Positions 55,106 to 64,000 of a stretch of DNA of 64,000 nucleotides are shown piece by piece. Under the pieces are notes generated by a model. That model saw only the letters and a program-made list of their open reading frames with translations, searched no databases and was not told where the DNA came from. Location of the stretch: assembly GCF_905220565.1 (NCBI RefSeq), contig NC_059402.1:2729501-2793500 (forward strand). Reading direction: 5' to 3'. How positions within the stretch are numbered: the first letter of the stretch is position 1; every line of letters begins with the position of its first letter. Position numbers and translations under genes: made by a program. This DNA is from Melitaea cinxia (lineage: Eukaryota; Arthropoda; Insecta; Lepidoptera; Nymphalidae).

Positions 55106-55504
55106 TAAATATTGTATACATACCTATATAAAATTGTATAAATATAATTGTAAGCACAATATTTACATAAACAGAATTAGAACAAATACGAGGAAGTAAT
55201 GTACAGACAGTCTTATCGCTAAATAGGTATAAACAAAACGAAAACAAGAGAATTATTCGCACTTTTTCAATGCGATTTTCAGGGTATATACTCTATTAGT
55301 TTTAAAATATTTATTTAAGTAGTAATCTTATTTTTATATGAATTAGTCGTACCTTTTTGAGGATCGCGAGCTTATGTCTATATTTACATTCATATGGTTT
55401 AAACAAACTTATATCTAAATGTCCTAAATTTTCATTAGGTTACATACTTTTTTAAATATATTTTTATATAACTAGCTTTTATACAACTAGCTAATTTTAC
55501 TTAA
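55106..55504. other. AT-rich DNA with a CR1 3' UTR shard
   Basis: GTACAGACAGTCTTATCGCT at 55200-55219 resembles one side of the CR1-like 3' UTR stem region (minus strand). No gene. Confidence 0.35.
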
Positions 55505-55756
55505 TTTTTTTTTTTTTTTTTTTTTTTTTGTATTACAGGTCGGCATACAAGCGTACTGTTCACTTAACGGTATGCTATTACCGTAGCCTTATAGAGATAC
55601 GTTACCAGCAACACCAAATGCATTGCAAGCGCTTTGCCGACCCTACCCTTAATCCCCCTCAGCAACTCTGGTCACTTTAATCACCAAAGGAACACAACAA
55701 CTGCTTGAGAGCAATATTATTTAACTGTGATCTTCTGGAATGTCGGTCGAGGTAAT
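55505..55756 (-). mobile_element. Retroposed repeat family A, copy 7
   Basis: A 25-bp T run (55505-55529), the longest tail of this family here, then ACAGGTCGGCATACAAGCGT, GCAAGCGCTTTGCCGACCCT and ACTGTGATCTTCTGGAATGT. The long tail points to a relatively young insertion, though the body is diverged; the core reads GGTATGCTATTACCGTAGCC. Confidence 0.75.
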
Positions 55757-56044
55757 TCAATATTGACTGTTAATTCTTCTTAAAATTTATTTACATTCAA
55801 GCAAATGTGAAACTGGGGCAAACAGTACAATATAAAAACAACTCTGTTACCATGCGATATTGAGGACAATAATAATGATAATCAAATCATAAAGATAAAT
55901 ATTAAATATTATTAATATAAATAGAAACCGGATTTCGATATCATGATCGACTTGATTAAAATTCAATTTATTTATTGATCTTAGAATAAGTTTTATCTGC
56001 ATTTAGTTTACCAAAATATATGTATCTTGAATTTAATATACATA
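55757..56044. other. AT-rich spacer, nothing recognised
   Basis: No gene or repeat identified. Confidence 0.4.
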
Positions 56045-56051
56045 AGACAAG

Positions 56052-56460
56052 ATTCAGCCTGCAACATGCCACTGCTGGGCTAGGCCTCTTTCTTTATATC
56101 GCCGGCCGATAGTCGGGGGGACTTCGGCCGGCCGGACGACACGACCCCACACGTCTGAGGGGTGGCCTTGTTGTTTGCGAGGTCATCCCACCATTGTGCC
56201 GGGGCCCGGAAGCTTTGCCCGGGCTTACCGCTGGGGCGAGGTGGCGAATGCTAGCGCGACTCCATCTCGCGCCACCCAGGACGACTGCTCACACGTGGTG
56301 GTTTTTTAGTCAGGAGGAGTCTAACATAACCCTCTGGCGCCCCCGCGCTGGAGGGTATCCATGATGGATTTTTCCCACGTAAAAAAAGGCCTCTTTCCTC
56401 TATGTAGGAGAAGGGTTGGAGCCAAATCCTCTACGTTTCTCCATTGCGGATTGGCGGATA
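56052..56460 (-). mobile_element. Repeat family C, interrupted
   Basis: Left part CAGCCTGCAACATGCCACTG, CTGGGCTAGGCCTCTTTC (56056-56092); right part GGCCTCTTTCCTCTATGTAG, GAGAAGGGTTGGAGCC (56388-56425) and on. Inverse of 30380-30475 and parallel to 11733-11796. Interrupted by the insertion at 56093-56386. Confidence 0.7.
56093..56386 (+). mobile_element. GC-rich retroposon with 11-bp target duplication
   Basis: A 294-bp GC-rich insertion ending CATGATGGATTTTTCCCACG, TAAAAAA. It is flanked by AGGCCTCTTTC on both sides (56082-56092 and 56387-56397), an 11-bp target duplication. Poly(A) at the right gives plus-strand orientation. It is like the 3' UTRs of R1-clade LINEs in composition, so it may be a 5'-truncated copy of one; it is not the same family as 57417-57730 by eye. 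Confidence 0.75.
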
Positions 56461-57299
56461 TATTCCCTCCTTTGAGTAAAGATCGCTATCAGGTGTGTAT
56501 GACAACAACCGTATTAATACAAATAGTGATGCAAATTTACTCCTTCACATTGAACTTAACTAACTCTAAGTGAACGTGGTTTTGGTCGTAGTCACCCGTG
56601 ACCATGACGACAGCAACGTCGCCGAAATATCGGAAACTTCAAAATATAGGCTAATCGCGATAAGTGACGTAGGTATAGATGTTAGTAGTGTATTGTTTTA
56701 TAGTCTATATTATTCAACAAATAGACTTATAGATGAAATTCCGATTTTACCGTGTTCGAATAGACAAAATATTCAGTTTTTTTTTAATTAAATATATTAC
56801 ATCCAGACTCGGTGCGGGAACCGAACACGGGCGAAATCGAGTAGCAGTTTATATTAAATATAATTTGAAAATGTCTAGATCGCTTTGTTGTTAGATTTAA
56901 TTCAATGCTTCTGTCAATGAGTGTCATGAACTCTTTTTATGTCATGAACTATTTTTAAACGGTATGACATTATCACTTGTTTTTATTAATTCCTTTCTAT
57001 GTTTTAATGACAAACATTCGTATAGGATTGTATATTGGGCATTTGTCATGCTTTGGACGATTGTCTTGCGACTGTGTTCGGGCCCCCGACACAAAATTTT
57101 CATCTTCCTGCAGGTCGTTGAACTTATTATTGTGGAATTGATATCTTTCTTTAAACAATTATTATCGCTAAAACTAAGTAGGTTATAAATTACACATTTG
57201 TTTTGAATCATTTTTGCTCGGAGCTATCTATTTTCATGTGTGCATCAAGCTTATATGTATAGGTATGTACATACTATGGATTATATATTTGTGTGCGTG
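56461..57299. other. AT-rich DNA, nothing certain
   Basis: The stretch 56571-56680 (GTCGTAGTCACCCGTGACCA and CAACGTCGCCGAAATATCGG) may belong to a repeat; no gene seen. Confidence 0.35.
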
Positions 57300-57355
57300 A
57301 CAAGAAGTACAGTTGAATATATTTTTGTCATTATATATTCAACTGTACTTCTTGT
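57300..57355. repeat. Perfect 23-bp-arm hairpin
   Basis: Arms 57300-57322 and 57333-57355 are exact inverses (ACAAGAAGTACAGTTGAATA in the outer part), loop of 10 nt. Located 46 bp from the left target duplication of the R1-clade LINE. Confidence 0.85.
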
Positions 57356-57400
57356 GACATTAAAAATAATGTATGATATCTATATTTGTTAAGTTTTATT

Positions 57401-60283
57401 TTTATTTACTGTACTTTTTTTTTTTGATATCGCAGGGTAACCCATTTACGGGTGATATCCAGGATGCCCGGGTAGGCATTCCTAGACCGTATGTCGGCTT
57501 AGCACTTGGGGGTGCACTACCGACCAAAACCCCTGCGGGAGCCTTCAGCCGCTTTAATTGGAGGGTCCCGGAACTGCAGGCAACAGGATCCCTCCAGCGA
57601 CAGGCTGGCCTCGGCGAAAAGACCAGACTTCTCCTCCATGGGACTGTCCGGCTCACCTCTGAACAATCCCGACGACGCCATGTCTAGCTGGACCGGGTTC
57701 CCATCCCGGCCCGACATGGGCACAGGGGCGTTACTGGAGACGCATTAAGTAGCGCCTCCTACGCACCCCCGTTCGTCGCCTGCGGACGGAGGCCTCGTCG
57801 GCGGCCCCCTCTCTCATCCGCTCGTCGTTCTCCTTCTGGGACATTACTGTCTCGCAGAAGGAGACCATCGCCTTCCAGGACTCGTCGTCACCGAGCATCG
57901 CGGTGATAACGCTCGGCAGTGACAAGTCCCCTCCGAGGACTGTCGTCAGATCGCGACGTAGCGCCGCCCATCTCGGGCACACCTCGAGGGTGTGCTGGGC
58001 AGAGTCCACCGCCGCGCCACAATCGTGACATTCAGTCGTCGGCTCCCTTTGGGCCGTCCGACACAAGTATTCACCAAAGCAGCCGTGCCCGGTGAGAACC
58101 TGCGTCAGACGGAAGGTGAGGGGTTTGCGCTTACGGCGCATCCACCGCTCAAGGACCGGGCGCAAGACAACCGTTACGCGTGTGCCATACGGCTGCTCCA
58201 CCAGGTCCTCCCACCACCTCCGCATTAATGCTTCTTGCCCCATCCGGCGCACCCGTAGGATCCCGTCCAACGTGAGGTTCTCACCGAGAGCCCTCCTACC
58301 CGAGACGTATGAGTAGGTCTCGGCAAGGACCTCCGCCACGAGCTCCCACGGGGGGTCGCCAGCTAGAGCAGTAGCTGCAGCCCACGATACCGTACGATAC
58401 CCCCGAATCACCCTCACTGCGATGATCTTCTGCGCCGACCGCAGTGCGGCCTTATTCTTCGCAGTGAGGCGATCCGCCCAAACCGGGGCACCGTACGTCG
58501 CCATACTCCGGCAGACTCCGGAATATAGCTGCCTGCAGGCGGCGCTGGGTCCTCCGAGGTTCGGGAGGAGTCTGCCCAGTGCACTCGCCACCTTCACGAC
58601 CTTCGGTCCCACCATAGCGAAGTGTGGACCGAAGGTCCACCCTCCGTCAAGGATGAGCCCCAAATATTTCATTTGGGAGCTCATCCTGACCCTCCCCTCT
58701 CCGATCTGCAGGGTAGCCCCCGGTGGGGGTCCCTTGCGTCCGGTCCCGCGAAAGAGGAGGGCTTCGGTCTTTTCAATTCTGACACGAAGCCCCAAATTCT
58801 TTATGCGGCTGATCACGAGGTCGAGTCCGACCTCAGCCAGCCGCGCCGCCTCCTTATAGTCTCGTTCCAGGGAGTAAACGAGAGTGTCATCCGCGTAGCA
58901 AATGACACCCATCCCAGGGAGGAGACGGCCTCGCAGGACCCAGTCGTATCCGATGTCCCACAGGATCGGGCCCAGCACCGATCCCTGTGGGACACCGCAG
59001 CCGACCCGCCGCCACTCCACGGACCCCGACCGATTTTCGAGGCCTACTTTGCGATCGGAGAGGTACGCCTCTAGCAGCCTCCCTAGATGCGGGGGTACTC
59101 CGAAGAATTTGAGTGCCTCCCGAATCACTGCATGCGGGAGGCTGTTGAAGGCGTTCGCGATGTCCAACGACACCGCGAGCACCACCTCCCTCTTGTGTTC
59201 CGCTTCACCTGTCACCGCCCGTAGGCGTTTGAGGGCGTCGATGGTCGACCGGCGCGCTCGAAACCCGAATTGGGATTCCGAGAGTCCGGGTCCCGAGCCC
59301 TCCTCCAGGTGCTGAACGAGCCGGGAAGCCACTATTCTCTCCAAGAGTTTCCCAGCTTCGTTCAGCAACACCACCGGTCGCACCGACGAAGCCGAGTCCG
59401 GGGTCCGCCCTGCCTTAGGAAGTAGGCAAAGCCGACCCTCCTTCCAGGCCCCCAGGAACTGGCCAGACCGCAGGCAGCGGTCAAACAGTTCCCGGAGGCT
59501 ATCGCCGAGGTGCCCGAGAGCGATCCCAAGTACTCTCCCGTGCACCCCGTCTGGACCCGGCGCCCTCTTCTTACTCTGAAGGCGGGACAGAGCTGCCTCC
59601 ATTTCAGCCTCTGTGACGGGTGGCGGAACACTCTCCTCCTCGTCCGGCGTCTGCCGAGCCATCCTGGGGGGCATGAAACCCTCGGGTTCGTCGGGAAAGA
59701 GTTCCCCGACGATCCTTCCCAGTTGCTCCGGCTGGAGCGTTTCGCTGATGGGGGCCGACTGGGCGCGGAGCTTGTTCCGCGCCCAATTATACGGTCGGCC
59801 CCAGGGGTCTCTCTCTAGACCCCCAACTAACTCCAGCCAGGCCTCCTCCTTGGCTCGGCATATGGCCTGCTGCAGGATCTTCCTTTTCTCCACGTAGATC
59901 CTGCGCAGCCTGTCGTCCCTGTCCACGTCCTGGGGGCGTCTCCGCCTGCTCCGAGTATATTGCCTCCTGGCCCCGTTGCAGGCGGCCCGGAGACCGGCTA
60001 TCTCAGCCGACCACCAGTAGAGCGCCCGCCGTTGGGGTAGACGCTTCGCGCGCGGCATGGCCGCTCTGCAGACAGCGGTAAATGTGTCGCAGAGCCGGTT
60101 AGCCGCCTCATCCACCCCAAACTCCAGCAATGGCGGGAGACTCCAGCGGCCGACGATTGCGGCCTCCTCTGCCAGTTCCCGGTTGAGCTTGGAGAGTGCC
60201 CAACGTGGAAACTGGCTACACCCCCTGAACAACGTTGACGACGACGATGACGCCGGACGGACGGGAGTTTATTTACTGTACTT
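57401..60283 (-). mobile_element. R1-clade LINE, 5'-truncated, with 16-bp target duplication
   Basis: A GC-rich island, unlike its surroundings, read right to left. It is flanked by a perfect 16-bp direct repeat TTTATTTACTGTACTT (57401-57416 and 60268-60283). The inserted DNA is 57417-60267: 5'-truncated ORF2, a 314-bp GC-rich 3' UTR (57417-57730) and a poly(A) of nine (T run 57417-57425). The open frame starts right at the truncation point. R1-clade by the protein; typical rDNA R1 elements insert in 28S genes, but this copy does not. Confidence 0.9.
57731..60267 (-). CDS. R1-clade ORF2: reverse transcriptase, endonuclease missing
   Basis: An uninterrupted frame of 845 codons from the truncation point to a TAA stop; the residues below are numbered from the TTG codon at 60232, which is not a true start. 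Basic linker (about 60-130), RT domain (about 205-500) with the first Asp in 'SLDIANAF' (D357), 'GCGVPQGSVLGP' (411-422) and 'CYADDT' (445-450). Thumb and connection region follow. A C-terminal Cys-His motif C-X2-C-X8-H-X4-C (C735, C738, H747, C752) is typical of R1-clade ORF2. No stop or frameshift is seen, so RT, but not endonuclease, could still be encoded. Lacking its promoter and 5' UTR it should not be able to move by itself. Confidence 0.9.
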
Positions 60284-60786
60284 GCAATAACAACAAGTGC
60301 CAAGGAACTGACGTAAAACATCAATCAAAAGTTCCCATAATACAAAACAAGCACACATAAATGCCTTTATTTGCAGAAGTATATACAAAAAAAATAATAG
60401 GAAATATTTTTAAATACAAAATTAAAACCGGATAACTTCAAATCTTAGATATCCCCTCATTCACAAAAAGAATTGTAAAATATTTGAGATATCTCAAATT
60501 TAAATTTAGAACGTGACGTTAGCAGTCAAACAATGTCTCTGCGTGTTTGAGTGACACGTGTCTCTAATTATGACATTTATAGCGACACTAACGCTGGTAT
60601 CGCAGCACTCACATCAAAACGTAAATAGTATAAAAATGAATGTCTAGCCGCGTGTCGTAATTTCCGTCATAGTATTTTAAAAAGTAATATCTTTTATTGT
60701 ATAAATGAAGCCAAACTAAAATATAAAGATAAGGTTTGATAAGTGAGTAACTTATGTTAATTTATACTCAAATGTAATTTTACTCA
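60284..60786. other. AT-rich DNA, nothing recognised
   Basis: TAATTTCCGTCATAGTATTT (60658) resembles 20598-20620, a possible short repeat. No gene. Confidence 0.35.
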
Positions 60787-60985
60787 TTTTTTTTGTATAA
60801 CAGGTCGGCAAACGCGTACGGCTCACCTGATGGTAAGCGATTACCGTAGCTTATAGACGTCTGCAACACCAGAAGCATTGCAAACATGTTGCGGATCCTA
60901 TCCCCAATTCCCCCAAGGAGCTATGCTTACCTAACTCACTAACAGGAACACAACACTGCTTGACAACAGTATTATATAGCATGTA
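60787..60985 (-). mobile_element. Retroposed repeat family A, copy 8
   Basis: T run at 60787-60794, GTATAACAGGTCGGCAAACG, GATGGTAAGCGATTACCGTA, GCAACACCAGAAGCATTGCA. Truncated at ACAGTATTATATAGC. Lies 80 bp from the NPRL2 exon, in the presumed intron. Confidence 0.75.
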
Positions 60986-61066
60986 ACATAAAGAGCTGCT
61001 GTATAGCTGGAGTAGGGAATGTATTGCCAACTTTTTCTTACTCTCTTGTATGAATAATGAACATAC

Positions 61067-61203
61067 CTGGTTGGTGGTGAGGTCCCACTGGTCAGCGACA
61101 AACGACTGCCTGCTGTACAGGAACACGGGCACCTGGTGGTCCTTCACTGGCGCCGGGTCGCTGTTCACTCTCACCACCGTCAGGTGAGTTGTTGTGGTGC
61201 CGA
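61067..61203 (-). CDS. NPRL2 (GATOR1 subunit), one internal exon
   Basis: A 137-bp exon with acceptor CCACAAAG just upstream (AG at 61205-61204) and donor GTATGT just downstream (61066-61061). It enters in phase (two bases of the first codon) and ends with a complete codon. The peptide 'HLTVVRVNSDPAPVKDHQ' then 'VPVFLYSRQSFVADQWDLTTNQ' aligns with the middle of NPRL2 (nitrogen permease regulator-like 2), where the family has x-VPVF then QWDLTTQQ. NPRL2 is part of the GATOR1 complex that restrains TORC1 at the lysosome when amino acids are scarce. GC content and codon pattern differ from the AT-rich neighbourhood. The upstream and downstream exons were not found, so the gene probably extends outside or across large introns. 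Confidence 0.75.
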
Positions 61204-62040
61204 CTTTGTGGAAAAAAATTCTCACATTAATTAGATTTTTTTTTTTTTATTTAGTAGGTAACGACTGCTCTTTATGCCACACAGTCGACTTTCAATTTGA
61301 AACTCAAGGGACCAGATATTTTTTTTTTAAATTACCGTTGGTTTGAAATAACAGGAGTTTAAAAGCATTTGAACCTTCTGTTGATTTGTTCTTTTTTTTT
61401 TCAAAACCATCCATCATTCATCTATCAAACAACATCATCCATCACCCAACAATTCTGGTTTTAAATTAAGTGTTAAGCTATTTCTGATGTTTCATAATTT
61501 GTATTACATAGTTTGGGACCGCGTTAGTTTGGGACAATAAATACAAATAACGACAAAGTTGTGAAAAAATATACCATGTGTATACGTTACCTAATCGCTT
61601 TTACCGGTTTAAAATAAAGCATGTTTAAACACCATGAGTGTCTAAGTTTAAGACGGTAGACATAACATGATAATTTGCGGAGAAAGTTGTGTGATTATTA
61701 GTTAGTAAAAAGTCCATAGAAAACATTCAGCAACTTATAACTAAGGTAATTTTCCGCTATTAAAAGCCTTAGTATCAAATTTTATAACTCGCAAGATAGC
61801 AGTAAAGCTATTTTGTTTTGAAGTTAACGGTAATGAGATAGATAATTAATGTTCTTATTATTTGAAGAGATTAAATCGGTTTCATTAATGTGTGAATAAA
61901 ATAATTATTTGTACATAAATATATACTAAGTAAAATTAAAAATATACTTCATAAATACGTGGACAGAACAAAATTAGTACCTGCCGTTAATAATAATAAT
62001 TATGTTAGTGTGTGCAGTAGCCACATAGCAGAAACGACAC
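61204..62040. other. Presumed NPRL2 intron, AT-rich
   Basis: The sequence upstream (on the minus strand) of the exon has no further coding segment that I can support. Contains poly(T) tracts. Confidence 0.45.
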
Positions 62041-62065
62041 AATCATAGAGAAATGGACTGTCCGC

Positions 62066-62475
62066 CCCGAGACGCGACGTCTATCAAAACTCACAACAAA
62101 CTGATAAGATAAATATAATCACTTAATTAGTCCAAAAGTTATGGAACGCCTTTATTAAATTAATGATTAATAACACCTGGTACATAACCTAAGTTTGTAA
62201 TGTACCCAATGTTAAAATGTAGCCATTTCTAAATTGAACACTTTTGATACTACGGAATTTAGCGCGATGACTTTGAGACTTTCAATATTTTAGTTACACA
62301 AATGATTAGATGATTTGACGTTCGTTAAGCGTTACTTTAGAAGAAAAAAAAAAACATTTTATTATACCTGTCTGTTGTACTTAGCAACAACGAAATTTAG
62401 CACGTGTCTGCCGCGAGACTCGATGTCTATCAAAACTCACAACATACTGATAAGATAAATGTAATCGCTTGTCAT
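62066..62475. repeat. Direct duplication, about 60 bp, 345 bp apart
   Basis: GCGACGTCTATCAAAACTCA, CAACAAACTGATAAGATAAA (62080-62120) recurs as CTCGATGTCTATCAAAACTC, ACAACATACTGATAAGATAA (62419-62459). The copies differ at a few positions. Could be a repeat family with two hits or an old duplication. Confidence 0.6.
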
Positions 62476-63381
62476 TTATTACACGAACTGATAAACAAAT
62501 GCAATGTTATATAAATTTATTATCATATGTGCTATTAATATAGATACGTGGGTTTTTCGTTTGGGATTTTTTTTAAATATAACAAAGGAGAATAGAGGTA
62601 AATGGATGCATATAAAAGTGATTATAACGGCTTCTACAAAATAACGGTTATGTGTAGTTTTAACCTTGATCCTAAATGTAGATTTATGAATATAAAATAA
62701 TAACATAGACAGAAAATAGTCCGATATACGAGTATAGTAAAGCAAAGCGCGAGTATTCTCAAGAAATGGAGTTGGGTTGTATTTATGGCATCTAGTAAAA
62801 AATAGTAATATTTTTATTAATTTTTAATTGATTAATAATAAATTAGTACCTTGATATGGAAACCTCTTTTAAAATAATCCTAAACATATTAAAAATAAAA
62901 ATAAAACTACAATATAAATATGCGCACACTAATGATTAAATCACGTACACAATTTCATACATAAAACATAGTATTAAAAAAAACCAGATGTTTTTGTTTT
63001 GATTACCAAATGAAACTAAAACCTAGGTATTGCGCTGTAAGTTATCACAACACTGTGCCGTTATCATGACATATTACTGCTTTTGTAAACAACGCTTCAA
63101 CTAAAAAAATTCTTGACAATAATTTTAATATTCATTGAAAACAACTATTATAGATGTCTGTATTCATATATCCATTCTAATTTTTTTTTAAATATAGATC
63201 GGCAAACAAGCTGTACCATCAGCACATGATAGGTGGTTGCAGCCCTCAGAATGAGACACTCGGTTGAGTTACTCGGTTGAGTTACTCGAACGTATAATAA
63301 ATATATCGTTCAGTCGTTCACGTAATTAAATCGCCACTTCTTATATACATCCTACTCCACATCCTACTCCTACCACACCAT
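62476..63381. other. AT-rich DNA with a family A tip
   Basis: T run and ATAGATCGGCAAACAAGC at 63180-63210 is the tail end of family A, separated by about 170 bp of other DNA from the family A body at 63382. No gene. Confidence 0.4.
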
Positions 63382-63648
63382 ATTAAACCCTCCGCTAAAA
63401 AGCGTACGGTTCACCTGATGGTAAGCGATTACCGTAGCTTATAGACGTCTGCAACACCAAAAGCATCGCAAGCGCGTTGCCGACCCTATTGCGAATTCCC
63501 CCCAGGAGCTCTGGTCCCCTCACTCACCAACAGGAACACAACACAGCTTGAAAACAGTGTTATTTTTAGCTGTGATCTTCTGTAAGGAGGTACTCGGGAA
63601 GTAGTCGGACTTCTCTATATTTTGAACAGGAAATTTCCTGCTGTGATA
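63382..63648 (-). mobile_element. Retroposed repeat family A, copy 9
   Basis: AAGCGTACGGTTCACCTGAT, GTAAGCGATTACCGTAGC, CATCGCAAGCGCGTTGCCGA, CCAGGAGCTCTGGTCC, GCTGTGATCTTCTGTAAGG. Its poly(A) side probably lies at 63180-63210, separated by an insertion containing repeated GGTTGAGTTACTC. Confidence 0.75.
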
Positions 63649-63834
63649 GTAGAAAGTTTAAGATCGGTCTCAATTCTATCACTGGTTCAACTAAGGATAG
63701 GGATCTGACAAAATCTTACGAAGAGTATGTCACAATTTATGTAGATATTATCTGTAACATATAAATAAAATTGAAATGTCTGTCCGTGGTTTCAAAATAA
63801 TTCTGCATGTGCACATAGTTATTTAGTATTTATT
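63649..63834. other. Short AT-rich spacer
   Basis: Nothing recognised. Confidence 0.4.
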
Positions 63835-64000
63835 TAATAATAATAATAATAATAATACTTTATTTCAGACAAGATTTTAAGTCCATATTGGGTTAGTACA
63901 ACAAAACAACATTTAGAATAAAAAACAAAACAAAATTAAATTAAAAAATCAATAAGTAAAAATAAAATTAAATAAAGTAAAAGTAAAATCAAAAATAAAA
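63835..64000 (-). mobile_element. LINE family D 3' end, continues beyond the window
   Basis: (AAT)n at 63835-63857 then ACTTTATTTCAGACAAGATT, the same 3' end as the LINE at 3697 (TTTTATTTCAGACAAAGTCT). Only AT-rich 3' UTR is inside the window; the coding part, if present, lies to the right. Confidence 0.7.

Noticed and set aside
57992..59897. Several plus-strand frames of 60-150 codons opposite the R1-clade LINE
   Set aside because: They are shadows of the GC-rich minus-strand RT frame, with no family resemblance of their own.
60284..64000. Further NPRL2 exons near the one at 61067
   Set aside because: I read both sides for the conserved region that follows QWDLTT (a PYIDG-like segment) and for the N-terminal longin-like domain, and saw neither.

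Overview
The window looks like a stretch of lepidopteran (moth or butterfly) nuclear DNA. It is very AT-rich and almost entirely made of mobile-element remains, with repeat families I associate with Lepidoptera: many short Helitrons ending in CTAG-T, a short interspersed repeat whose minus strand ends in poly(A), SINEs with RTE-type tails, CR1-like and R1-like LINEs, hAT and foldback MITEs, and a piggyBac. There is no prokaryotic, organellar or viral gene organisation. The assignment is my recognition of these families plus splice-site structure; no search was run.

Only one segment looks like an ordinary host gene: a 137-bp exon on the minus strand at 61067-61203, with good splice sites, whose peptide matches the middle of NPRL2 (a GATOR1 subunit, regulator of TORC1). 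The other NPRL2 exons were not found, so much of the right end is probably NPRL2 intron.

Region by region: 0.8-7.2 kb holds a Helitron, a CR1-like LINE 3' end, a tRNA-derived SINE, a near-perfect 174-bp-arm foldback element, a 2.5-kb frameshifted LINE and two MITE copies. 7.7-14.8 kb is a dense nest of Helitrons, a hAT element with an 8-bp target duplication and a Helitron inside it, and a Helitron split by an RTE LINE tail. 15-19 kb is nearly empty. 19-21 kb holds two hAT-type MITEs and a TG/CG tract. 21-28 kb is sparse. 28.5 kb has a decayed LINE ORF1. 30-35.7 kb has SINEs, MITEs and a Helitron cluster with tandem internal repeats. 37-41 kb has RTE-tailed SINEs. 42.5-44.7 kb is a three-layer nest (LINE, Helitron in it, CR1-like LINE in the Helitron). 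49.5-52.1 kb is a complete but dead piggyBac with one intron. 53-56.5 kb has more nested repeats. 57.4-60.3 kb is a 5'-truncated R1-clade LINE with an open 833-codon reverse-transcriptase frame and a perfect 16-bp target duplication, probably the youngest large insertion here. 60.8-64 kb has short repeats, the NPRL2 exon and the 3' end of a second copy of the 3.7-6.2 kb LINE.

No new biological system was found. What is valuable is the well-resolved insertion history: several insertions have exact target-site duplications and can be ordered in time.
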